The notes under the pieces are model-generated. The model saw only the letters and a list, made by a program, of their open reading frames with translations. It was not told where the DNA came from and searched no databases. Source: Euglena gracilis (taxonomy: Eukaryota > Euglenida > Euglenophyceae > Euglenales). Taken from it: DNA of 64,000 bases. The stretch spans positions 30,037,778 to 30,101,777 of the forward strand of contig CP154957.1 of assembly GCA_039621445.1 (NCBI GenBank), written 5' to 3'. Within the stretch, counting starts at the first letter, position 1. Every line of letters begins with the position of its first letter. Positions 41,941 to 50,213 of the stretch are shown piece by piece. Made by a program: the position numbers and the translations under genes.

Positions 41941-44160
41941 CTCATGATACTGCTCCTGGACGGCCGAGACGTTGCTCTTGCCGTCCTTGCCTTTGCCCTT
42001 GGACTTTCCTTTTCCTTGATCTCCTTTGGCTCCACCCTTCGCCTTGCCTTTTCCTTTGCCTTCGTCTTGTCTTGGGGCATTCGATGTCCACTGCTCGCCT
42101 TGGTACCCACCACCTTTTCCTTTTCCTTCATTTCCTTGCCATGCACTCGATGACCACTGCTCGGCTTGGTATCCACCCTTTCCTTTTCCTTCTTCACTCG
42201 TCCATGGGCTCGATGACCACTGCTCCGGGTACCCACGTCCCCCTTGGCCTTGTCCCTTGCCTTGGGGCGTGGGCACCGGCGGCGTCGGTGGACGTGGTTG
42301 CTGCGCTTGCTTCTCCTTCTTCGGCGGCACGTTCGTCTTCTCCACCTCCTGGATGTACGGCTCCTCGGTGGTGTCGTCGACCTCCACGTCCCGCTGCCAC
42401 CGTGGTACCGGCCGCTTCTCCGGGATCTCCTTCTCCTTCTCGGGGGCCATCTTCGCCTCCATTCGCAGCCATCTCACCATGAGGTTGTGGATGTCCTTCG
42501 CCGGTAGGTCGCACGAGTCGGCCGTCACCGTGACGATGCTGCCGCCCTCGAGCCGCTGGCGGTCGTACACGGCCTTCACCAGGGTGCGGTGCTCGTCGCC
42601 CACTGGCACCACCACGAAGCGGCGCCCCGCCTTCCGCACCGAGGCGGGGGCCACCGTGGTCTCTTGCTTGATCACCCCGTTCGCCTCCTCCACCGTCGTG
42701 TCCATCGGCAGGCCCTCCAGCACGATGGACCGGTGGTCCACCCGCTTGTCCTCCTCCTGCGCCACCTTCCGACGCCAGGGGTGGAGGGGCATGGCCTCCA
42801 CGAGGAGCTTCCCCAGCTCCTCCTCCTCCATGCCCACCTGCCTCGCCATGGACGCCATCTGCGCGTAGTACTCCCTCCAGGACTTCTCGGTCAGCTTCCC
42901 GCTCGTCACCAGCTTCAGCTTCCTCATTCGCCGCCGCAGGACCTCCTTGTCCTCGCCGCCGTTCGCCAGGTCGACCTCCGCGAACAGCACGGCATACTCC
43001 ACATCTCCTTTGGTCTCGATCTCCTCGTCCAGCATCAGCACCGTGGCCTCGTCCAAAGCCGCGCGGAACATGGCGAGGCGCTGAGCTGACGTGATGGACG
43101 GCCACGCCTGCTCGAGTTCCCGAAGGAACAGGAGCCACCGCCTCCGCCACTGCGGCCAGTCCTCCGGATGCCCGGAGAACCGGCCCGGGTGGAGGCCGAT
43201 GACGGAGTCCACCAGCGGCGCCGGGAGGAAGTGCAGGGCCGCTGGCTGGGCCTGCACCGGGGCGATGCGGACCTCTCGCACCGCGGACGCGCTGGCGACG
43301 GGGACGGCGGACGGCGTGGTCAGGCGGGCGATGGAGAGGGACGGCACCCCTCCCCCTCCCGCCGCGGCCTGCTTCCGGACCAGCCGGAGAGCTGGTCGGA
43401 GGGTGGACGACGGCTTCTCCTGCACCACGGACTCCTCCTGCATGGGCTTCTCCATCTGGACCGTTCTCACCTCTGGCACTGGTTGCTGCCGGGCCACTGG
43501 CACCGGCTGCTGCTCGGCCGGGGGTGGCGGAGCCTTGGCGGGCATTAACGGCACCGCCTTGGCTTGGGAGGATACGATCACCTTCGAGACGATCTGGTCC
43601 AGCCGCTGCACGGCTATCACCACGGCTTGCGTCTGGACGTTCACCTTCTGCACTTCGGCCTCCACCACCCGGATCTTGTCACCGGGGCTGTCCGCGGCGA
43701 GCCGTTGCACGGCCACGGTCAGCCCTTGGGCTTGGGCTCCCACCTTCTGGATCTCCGTCTCCACCTTCTGGATCCTCCCCACGACCAGCGGCGGCAGCTC
43801 AGCGGCCTTTGGCTCCTTGGCCGCGGCTGCCTCCACCTTGGTGGTGAGGGAGGACACCTGCACCACCAGGAACTTGACCTGCTCCTTCAGCCATGCGTTC
43901 TCGGCCTGCTGATACTGCAGCTGCTCCACCAGGCGCGGCGTCACCTCCACCGCCTTGCCCTGCGCCACCGCAGTCGCCTCCACCTTGGCGGTGAAGGCGG
44001 CCATCTGCATCTCGACGGCGTTGAGCTTCCCCTGCAGCTGGACGTTCTCGGCCCGCTGCCGCTCCTTCTCTTGCAGCAGCTCCTGCACGGCGGCCTTGAG
44101 GTGCGCCACCTCCACCAGCTCGGTGAGTCCACTCGTCGGTACGCCGCTCTTCACCGCCAT
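41938..44160 (-). CDS. gag: Gag (ORF2) of the LTR element
   Basis: 740 codons from ATG at 44,160. The first 250 residues or so are coiled coil (LKAAVQELLQEKERQRAENV; repeated KVEA and QKV heptads), followed by a Pro/Gln linker. A capsid-like domain near 42.7-43.2 kb reads RFSGHPEDWPQWRRRWLLFL, VDLANGGEDKEVLRRR and SWREYYAQMASMARQVGM. The tail has repeats of EEGKGKGGYQ.EQWSSS and ends as a Lys/Gly-rich basic stretch, presumably the nucleic-acid-binding part, because no CCHC knuckle is present. It forms the particle. The frame also stays open upstream of the ATG, overlapping ORF1 to 44,661, but that part looks like a shadow. Its stop is the UGA of the readthrough signal. Confidence 0.85.
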   Translation of the reverse strand: MAVKSGVPTSGLTELVEVAHLKAAVQELLQEKERQRAENVQLQGKLNAVEMQMAAFTAKVEATAVAQGKAVEVTPRLVEQLQYQQAENAWLKEQVKFLVVQVSSLTTKVEAAAAKEPKAAELPPLVVGRIQKVETEIQKVGAQAQGLTVAVQRLAADSPGDKIRVVEAEVQKVNVQTQAVVIAVQRLDQIVSKVIVSSQAKAVPLMPAKAPPPPAEQQPVPVARQQPVPEVRTVQMEKPMQEESVVQEKPSSTLRPALRLVRKQAAAGGGGVPSLSIARLTTPSAVPVASASAVREVRIAPVQAQPAALHFLPAPLVDSVIGLHPGRFSGHPEDWPQWRRRWLLFLRELEQAWPSITSAQRLAMFRAALDEATVLMLDEEIETKGDVEYAVLFAEVDLANGGEDKEVLRRRMRKLKLVTSGKLTEKSWREYYAQMASMARQVGMEEEELGKLLVEAMPLHPWRRKVAQEEDKRVDHRSIVLEGLPMDTTVEEANGVIKQETTVAPASVRKAGRRFVVVPVGDEHRTLVKAVYDRQRLEGGSIVTVTADSCDLPAKDIHNLMVRWLRMEAKMAPEKEKEIPEKRPVPRWQRDVEVDDTTEEPYIQEVEKTNVPPKKEKQAQQPRPPTPPVPTPQGKGQGQGGRGYPEQWSSSPWTSEEGKGKGGYQAEQWSSSAWQGNEGKGKGGGYQGEQWTSNAPRQDEGKGKGKAKGGAKGDQGKGKSKGKGKDGKSNVSAVQEQYHE

Positions 44161-44162
44161 CA
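44158..44162 (-). promoter_or_regulatory. UGAUG stop-start overlap between ORF1 and gag
   Basis: The ORF1 stop TGA (44,162-44,160) shares its A with the gag ATG (44,160-44,158). Such overlaps support coupled termination and reinitiation in some non-LTR elements and viruses. That use is inferred here; a one-base indel joining ORF1 and gag in an ancestral frame is the alternative. Confidence 0.5.
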
Positions 44163-45560
44163 CCGCGGCCGCGGCGTTGTCTTCCGCCTCTTCACCTTCG
44201 CCCGGATCCTTCGCAGATCTTCGCTGAAGTCTCCGAGCGCATCGTGGGTGTACTTCTCCACTCTTGTCATCCGCTCCTCCGCCGTGGCCACCATGGGCAT
44301 GAGCTTGTGGAGTTGTGATATTCCTTGATGTAGTCTGACGATGTCGTCCTTCACCTTCACCACGTTCTCCATCAGGTCCACGTGGGCCCCTTCTTGGGCC
44401 GCCATCCTTTTCTTCAGCTCTTGCACCGCCACACCTTGCTCGTCCACCTTGTCCTTCACGGCGGCGGCCATTTGCACGGCCGCCCAGCTGTCCCACATCT
44501 CCTTCGCCTTGGAGCCGATGAAGTCGACGGTGTTGCAGAGGCGGTCCATCCGCGTCTGCAACGCAGCGTATGCCGCCTCCCACTCGGGGGGGCCCTGCAT
44601 GACCTCGTCCGGCTTCTCCTCGGTGTCGTACATCTCGCTCTGGTCCCCGCCCGCCAGCCACTCCTCGTCGTCATCACGAGGACCTTCTCCCCGGCGTTGT
44701 TGATCACCTTCACCTTCTCCTTCACCCTCATCATCTCCTTCGTCATCGGAGAGGCCCAGCCGCGGCACCTTGTGCGGCCGGACCGAGGATGGGGGGGTGC
44801 GGAAGTGCGGGTGCACGGCGGTGGTGCTCGGGTGTTCGCTGGGGGACCGGTAGGGAGGCGGCACTCCCACCGGCGCGGCGATGGCTGCTTGGCTGGACGA
44901 CGACGCCATCTGCGACGGCGAGGCCCTGCCACCGGCACAAGTGGCAGAGCAGACTGCAGGGACGGATGCACAGATGGGATCAGGCCAGCCACAGGGGACG
45001 GGGACCCCGTCTCGGCCCTCGGACTCGCCGGGGCCCAGCTCGTGGGCGGGGTGATATGTGATGGCCCGCATGCCCTCATCAGGGCTCCTCGGTGGCCCGG
45101 GGCTGGGCACGGGCACCGGCAGGCCAGCGAAGGCCCGCTCACTCTGCAGCTCCGGGACGCCCCACAGGTGGGGCACCTCGGACGGGAACGGGAACGGGAA
45201 GGGCAGGGAAGGGATCAGCTGGGGGAAGGGTGGGGTCCCGGGGAAAAGCTGAGAGGGTGGAGCCCCGGGTGGTAGCCAGGGGGTCAGGTCCCAGCTCTGG
45301 GGCTGGGCTGATTTCGGGAACAGGAGGGGGACTTGGGATGAGTCTCGAGGGCTATCGACTAGGGACTCGGATTGGAGGGGGATGAGTGGGAGTTGGGGTG
45401 GGGCTGGGAGCGCGGGAAACGGGGATTGTGGGGATGGGAGTGGGGATGGGGCAGGGGATCGGGGGTATCTTTTCGGGGTGTTTTCTTGCGCTTCCCGAGG
45501 GCTATCGGAAAGACTTGCGGTGGGGGCTACCACTTCAGAGTCCGCCGCAAAGGTTGGCAT
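44160..45560 (-). CDS. ORF1 of the LTR element: proline-rich, acidic, coiled-coil protein
   Basis: 466 codons from the first ATG (45,560-45,558); the frame is open back to the PBS but has no earlier ATG. The first 250 residues are Pro/Ser-rich (SPAPSPLPSPQSPFPALPAP and similar). An acidic run follows (GLSDDEGDDEGEGEGEGD), then a helical C-terminal third (WEAAYAALQTRMDRLCNTVD, VDEQGVAVQELKKRMAAQ) likely to form a coiled coil, ending in a basic KVKRRKTTPRPR. No known domain. It precedes gag and may act with it in assembly, or it may be the N-terminal half of gag if the UGAUG overlap reflects a frameshift. Confidence 0.7.
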   Translation of the reverse strand: MPTFAADSEVVAPTASLSDSPREAQENTPKRYPRSPAPSPLPSPQSPFPALPAPPQLPLIPLQSESLVDSPRDSSQVPLLFPKSAQPQSWDLTPWLPPGAPPSQLFPGTPPFPQLIPSLPFPFPFPSEVPHLWGVPELQSERAFAGLPVPVPSPGPPRSPDEGMRAITYHPAHELGPGESEGRDGVPVPCGWPDPICASVPAVCSATCAGGRASPSQMASSSSQAAIAAPVGVPPPYRSPSEHPSTTAVHPHFRTPPSSVRPHKVPRLGLSDDEGDDEGEGEGEGDQQRRGEGPRDDDEEWLAGGDQSEMYDTEEKPDEVMQGPPEWEAAYAALQTRMDRLCNTVDFIGSKAKEMWDSWAAVQMAAAVKDKVDEQGVAVQELKKRMAAQEGAHVDLMENVVKVKDDIVRLHQGISQLHKLMPMVATAEERMTRVEKYTHDALGDFSEDLRRIRAKVKRRKTTPRPR

Positions 45561-45690
45561 CCTGTCTGTGTCCCGGTGGGCCGTAGCCTCTTCGTGTGTG
45601 GAAAATTCTGGGGAGGTGTGCACACTTTGGATTTCAAAAGGAAGGCACTTGAGAAAATTTTCTTCTGTGAAAAACGTAGAACGAACAAGC

Positions 45691-45701
45691 CTCTGCTACC
45701 A
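45691..45701 (-). promoter_or_regulatory. Primer-binding site for tRNA-iMet
   Basis: On the minus strand TGGTAGCAGAG follows the 5' LTR without a gap. It is complementary to the 3' end of eukaryotic initiator tRNA-Met, including CCA. Confidence 0.88.
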
Positions 45702-46299
45702 GTTTTCCCCTCTTGCCGGTTCGGTGACCGTGCGCGGAATGGGCTCCCCGGCAGGCCGAGTGGGGGAAAACAGTCACCCGGCGCTCCGGTAAAAAATAGG
45801 CACACGAGCCCCAAAAATCCCCTTTTTTTTGTGTCTTTCAGTCCCTGAATTCAGCCAGAACCTGGGTTCCGGCAGCCAAATAATTCAAAAATTGGGAAGG
45901 GGAACGGTATTTTTGGCCAACTCCTTGGGGGTGCCTCTGAAGCAGTAGGGGGGGGGGGAGGAAAAGCCTGGATTGAATTTAAAAAAGGGTGCGGGGGGGG
46001 GGCGGAAGAACACCTTCACCTTGGTTCCCAGCGCCGCTTGCTCTTTCTTTTTCTGAATTTGAAGTTTTGTCTTTTGATTGACCTTCCGGATTGACTTTTG
46101 AACTCCTTGGACAATTGTTTCCTTGAATTCAGATTCAATTTTTGAAATTCCTTCCTTCAGCATGCACAATTCTTTGAATGAAACATTCGGAAGAGAGAAC
46201 CTGGGGGGGAAAAGTACACAGGTAAAAAAAGTAGCGGAATGGGGCAGAAGGTTCGCTAATTCCAGTGCGCAGGCGCCAGGCCGCCTCCCGCCGCCCACA
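45702..46299 (-). repeat. 5' LTR
   Basis: 598 bp. Same ends as the 3' LTR (TGTGGG...GAAAAC). Transcription should start within it, but I see no convincing TATA box. Confidence 0.9.
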
Positions 46300-46304
46300 C
46301 TTGA
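46300..46304 (+). repeat. Target site duplication, right copy (CTTGA)
   Basis: Matches 32,533-32,537 exactly. Removing the element and one copy restores a continuous RT frame. Confidence 0.85.
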
Positions 46305-46524
46305 CCCAATGGGGAATGCTGGCCTGCAGGGCTCTGTAGGGGGGCACCCCTGGGTGTAATGTGTGTGGGGATTCCACAGGCCCCATCACGGGGGTCCTTC
46401 CCCCTGGCCCCATCACTGGGGTTCTGCCTGTCTGCCCCATCACTGGGGACGTTGTCTTCTTTTCGCCAATCATGAAAAGGCTAGGTGCTGGATGTGTTTG
46501 GTGCATCTGCTGCAAGATGACCAC
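46305..46524 (-). pseudogene. pol: N-terminal part of the interrupted DIRS-type RT frame
   Basis: The minus-strand frame from 46,524 reads HQTHPAPSLFMIGEKK, has three copies of a TPVMGP repeat, and reaches YRALQASIPHWVK at the insertion point. Its continuation (AGASTEVLNLI) lies at 32,537 and below, in the same frame once the LTR element and one CTTGA are removed. The W.KAGAS.EV segment is the usual start of the conserved RT part in DIRS-like elements. Confidence 0.75.
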
Positions 46525-47754
46525 ACTCTCCTCTCATTTCATTTTCAGCACAGTTGAAACCTTCCAACATCTTTCCCTGCCTTTTAATCCAGAGAATTGA
46601 CCTGAGGACGTGGAGTCCCCCCAATGCCATTGTTTAAGGAAGGTGAGTCACGACCCTGAACACGGAAAATGAAATTTCGGAACATTGTGCAATTGTGCAG
46701 AAGAACACGAAAAAAAAATGAGTTCTCTTTGAGTTTTCGAAATTTGGGGGCTCCGTCACCAAAACCTCAAAAACCCCAAACCCCTGGCGGTGTGTCTGAC
46801 TGGTGTTCGAACTGTGCTTCCAGACTCCCCCCTTAGAGGGTGGGATCCGCCAGAAATGGCTGAAAATGGCTTTTTGATTTGTGGACCAAAACCCTTTGAT
46901 CGTAGGTTAGAAAGTGGAAAGTGATCCCCCTCCCCCCTCCTGGGTTGGCAAGCAACGATGGTATGCCCCCCTGTGTGGTTTCCTGTGTGTGTTGATCTTC
47001 ACCTGTTTCCAGGGGAGAAACCGAGGGGAAAGGCCGATGTTCAGGGGGGTGTCCCCCCCTGGGGTGAAATGTTTCTGCCTGGCATTTTGCATCGGTCACC
47101 CGGACCGCACCACTGTTTAGGACCACCCCCACCTGCCCTTACATCGAAGCCTGGGGCTGGCTGAACCTGCCCCTGGGGCTGGCTGATTTTTCGCAAAAGA
47201 ATGACTGCCATCCTCCCCCTCTGATTTGCCCTCCATGATTGTCCCTCGGGTCTGGACAGAAAAAAATTTCTGGTGCTGAAGGTGTCTAGAGGATTTTTTT
47301 TGGCCTTTTTTGGGGATCCTCCCCTTAACCAGCCCTCGGGTTTTCAGAGCTTGGTCGCAGGGCAAATTGGATGGGGGGAGGTGATGAACGGTTTCCGATA
47401 GTAAAGTACACATGTCCTAATGAAACAGGGCTCATATTTGTTTTGTGAATTGCCGATAAGAACAACTGCGTGGAATGGCTGATTCTCTGAGTTTGTTTCT
47501 TCTTTATCTGTCGTTCCCGTGCTTTCAGCTCTTCCTCTGATCTGATGGTTTGAATATATACGTTTGCCAGCCTAGTGGTTTCTGTTCTTCCTGTCCATAA
47601 GCAAGGTTCATCACTTTGCATTCAACCATCTCCCTGTACATCTGACCAATCCAACCACTGAGAACCATTCAATTGCTGTTCAAGGGTGGACTTGTACATT
47701 ATTTTCACCTGTTTCAAAGTCGTATTTGTCTCCTTCCTCTTCTTTCACAAGTTG
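46525..47754. other. No gene recognised; probably 5' part of the interrupted YR element
   Basis: The element's gag would be expected here on the minus strand. Frames of about 98 codons exist (47,413-47,117; 47,621-47,325), but none shows the LPFD, HG.W.T or GYG motifs of the other gag copies, so I do not assign them. Confidence 0.3.
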
Positions 47755-47880
47755 GGGGGGGGTCTCATGACGTGTTTGTGCTCCCTTCCTCCCTGGTCAG
47801 TTTTCCTCGAGGGGGTACGAGACACCTGGGTTGTGAGGCCTGGTTGTTTGCTTAAATTAGGGGTCAAGGCACCTTGAGGA
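47755..47880 (+). repeat. YR-element terminal-repeat fragment
   Basis: GTGCTCCCTTCCTCCCTGGTC, CTCGAGGGGGTACGAGACACC and GGTCAAGGCACCTTG match the terminal module at 28.9-29.0 kb and 21.1-21.2 kb. Confidence 0.55.
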
Positions 47881-48405
47881 GAAAGATGCAACTGTTTAAG
47901 CAAGTCACTTGTTTTATACCCTAGCGGACACCCGAGTGGAGAATTTTGGACAAAATGATGATCCCTCCTGGCCAAGTTTTTATTGTCCCTCACGGACACA
48001 TTCCCGAGGCCCCCCCACCCCCCGGACGCAAATATTGGTCCCTAAAGGACGAGAAATTTAGACCCCCATAGATATTTTCGTTGATCCCCTGTGGACATTT
48101 CTGAGAGACTGGGGACGTTTTTCTGGGTAGATGTAAAAGACTGCAAGGAGCAGCCAGACCTCTACAAACTCTTTATTTGCATTGGGTTGTGAGGTGCAGA
48201 TGCATAAACGTTTTAAGGGTAAATTGGGTGGATTAACACTGCTTCTTGGCGCTCTTCACCCCCTTTTTTGGCCAATGGGGGGGGGAATGCCACCCAGACC
48301 ACGTCTTTCAAAATAACAAACCCCGAAAAAAGGGATTGTCCTTTGTTGGGTTTCAAAAAAACAGAAGGGTCTGAAACTATTACTATATTACACGTTCGTC
48401 AAGCA
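47881..48405. other. No gene recognised
   Basis: AT-balanced DNA without open frames of note. Confidence 0.3.
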
Positions 48406-48487
48406 GACCATTCGGGCTGCGCACTGCGAGATGGTGAGGTCCTGCGACCATTCGGGCTCCGCACTGCGAGATGGTGAGAGGTCCTGC
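48406..48487 (+). repeat. Tandem pair of a 40-42 bp terminal-repeat segment
   Basis: GACCATTCGGGCTGCGCACT...GGTCCTGC at 48,406-48,445 is repeated at 48,446-48,487 with one substitution and a 2-bp insertion. A related copy occurs at about 29,752-29,790. Confidence 0.75.
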
Positions 48488-48580
48488 TTTCCTTGCCGAC
48501 TGTTCTGTTCTGGTGTGTTTGTGCGTGCGCGGGGGGTGCTTCTTACCGCTTTTGTTGCCGGAGTTGGCTGATTCTTAACT
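48488..48580 (+). repeat. YR-element leader repeat, first copy (others at 48,960-49,056 and 29,455-29,535)
   Basis: TTTCCTTGCCG(A/G)CTGTTCTG, GTGTGCGGGGGGTGCTTCTTAC and TTGTTGCCGGAGTTGGCTGATTC occur just before both plus-strand gag starts. A third copy is at 29,455-29,535. The block is thus the 5' leader or terminal repeat of this YR family. Confidence 0.65.
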
Positions 48581-48958
48581 CTGCCCTTCGACCTCAAGGA
48601 GAAAGACTTTCAACTCAACGAGTTCAACAACGTTCACCACATCGACCAATCAATACAGCGGAGGAAGAGCAATTCAAGACCATATAGAAAGGCGGAGGAA
48701 AAAGTTTTGATTTCCATGAAAGATGCAGCATACCTGGTGTCCAGCGGCCCAGCGGAGCAAGAAAGAACCCCGGCGAAGGCTGCAGAAGCTGAAGAAGATG
48801 GAGTTCCAGCAGGCGCCAGAGCAACCAACATGGAACAAGCGACAGTGCAAGGAATTTCAAAGAAAGAATCTGAGACGGAGAAGAAGAGAGGAGCAGCAGG
48901 CGCTGGAGACGATGACGGAGCAGCAGCAGAACACCAGTCCGTGGCCGTCGCAACCCCC
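48581..48958 (+). pseudogene. gag: YR-element gag, N-terminal fragment
   Basis: Open frame reading LPFDLKEKDFQLNEFNNVHH, ISMKDAAYLVSSGPAEQE, GISKKESETEKKRGAAG and HQSVAVATPP. It stops matching gag exactly at the ATPP point, where a second leader repeat starts (48,960). This looks like one element joined to another at equivalent places, or a partial reverse-transcription product. The part present has no stop. Confidence 0.55.
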
Positions 48959-49056
48959 CCTCTTTCCTTGCCGGCTGTTCTGTTCTGGTGTGCTTGTGCG
49001 TGTGCGGGGGGTGCTTCTTACTGTTTTTTGTTGCCGGAGTTGGCTGATTCCTATTT

Positions 49057-50213
49057 CTGCCCTTCGACCTCAAGGAGAAAGAGTTTTACTTTTACGAGTT
49101 CAAGTGGAATTATTTTACGAGGAGTACTACTTTCCCGAAGACCATCACTTTGACCAACTGGTGGACCGAACTTTTTCGGAACTTCAACTTCCTGACGGAA
49201 GAATTCAACTCTTCGAGTTCAACTGGAATTATTCCCAGAAGTATTGCAATTGCCACAACAGAGATCAACAACCAGAGTTCCATGAAGAATGATTTTCAAA
49301 GAAACTCTGAATTTCAAGAAGAACTTCAAAGAACTCCCAAGAAGTCAGCTGAAGCTGGGGAAGGTGGAGACACAGCAGCAGCTGCAGAAGCTGGAGGGGC
49401 GGCAGCAGCACACCTGTCCGTGGCCATCGCAACCCCCCCACCCCCCAGAGCATCAGAGATTTCAAAATCCCCCTCTCAACATGAGAATGGCCATGGAACA
49501 TGGACAACTGTGGTCAGGAGGACAAGAAGACAGAAGGGGAATACCATCACAGGTCCAACAGACTCCCCCCCGTTTTTCTATGTCCCCCCCATTCCAGGGG
49601 ACAAAGCCAGGGCTATGGCAGCCTTTCAACAAATATCAAAAATCCAATGGATTCAAGTCATCATGGCTATGGCAGCCAGCATCCAAAAGGACCTGGGGTC
49701 CAGAATCAAGGCTATGGAAGCCATCATTCAAGAGGGCAGTGGGCCCATTGGCAAGGCTATGGCAGCCAGTGCCTCAGCCTGGAAAGATCCCACTGGGGAA
49801 GGGTATGTCCAACTTACCCCACAGCTCTCTCAAACATAAACCCCTCAGGAGCTGTCCATCCAAGCAAGCAGCCCCCCCTTCAGGGGAAGGCCAATGGAGG
49901 CCATTATATGCAAGAGGCCAATGGAGGCCAGGGGAAGCATCAGAATATCAAGGCCAATGGAGGCCATTTCAATCAAAATCAGGTGGCCATTGGAGGCCAG
50001 TGCATTCCAGATCACATCAGCCCTTGGGGGGGAGGCCCAAGATTGGCTACACCAGGGCCCCCCCAGAAGATAATCAGCCCACACCCCCCAGCTATATGTG
50101 TACCTCCCCACTGCAGACACAGACCTTCCCCCATCTTTCAAATTCAGGGGGAAAGCCTGTCTTTGAGCAGCCCTATGGCAGGGCCAGAGGTGCTTTGGGG
50201 TGCCTGCCGGTAG
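49057..50213 (+). pseudogene. gag: YR-element gag, longest plus-strand copy, one frame change
   Basis: The frame from 49,057 reads LPFDLKEKEFYFYEFKWNYF, NWWTELFRNF, TGIIPRSIAIATTEI, VAIATPPPP and HENGHGTWTTVVRRTRRQK, running to 49,839. The GYG tail is in the 49,500-50,213 frame: QSQGYGSL, HHGYGSQH, VQNQGYGSHHS and WQGYGSQC, then KANGGH repeats and HISPWGGGPRLATPGPP. A third frame (49,289-50,293) is also open. The product would be the RNA-binding particle protein of the YR element. It is the best template for defining this gag family. Without a frame change between tryptophan motif and GYG tail it cannot make the full protein. Confidence 0.55.

Larger units (their letters stand above)
32538..46299 (-). 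mobile_element. Complete Ty3/gypsy chromovirus-like retrotransposon carrying a C5 cytosine methyltransferase
   Basis: 13.76 kb on the minus strand: 5' LTR 46,299-45,702, PBS, ORF1, ORF2 (gag), readthrough stop, pol with methyltransferase, repeat-rich 3' region, polypurine tract, 3' LTR 33,134-32,538. The LTRs differ at only about seven visible places, mostly homopolymer lengths, so the insertion is young. All catalytic residues of protease, RT, RNase H and integrase that I could check are present. It interrupts the RT frame of an older DIRS-like element, with a 5-bp duplication. High GC with strong G/C third positions sets it apart from its host element. Confidence 0.92.

Noticed and set aside
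32687-46298. Conserved 138-148 codon ORF in both LTRs as a gene
   Set aside because: Identity of the two copies follows from reverse transcription, so it gives no evidence for selection on the frame.
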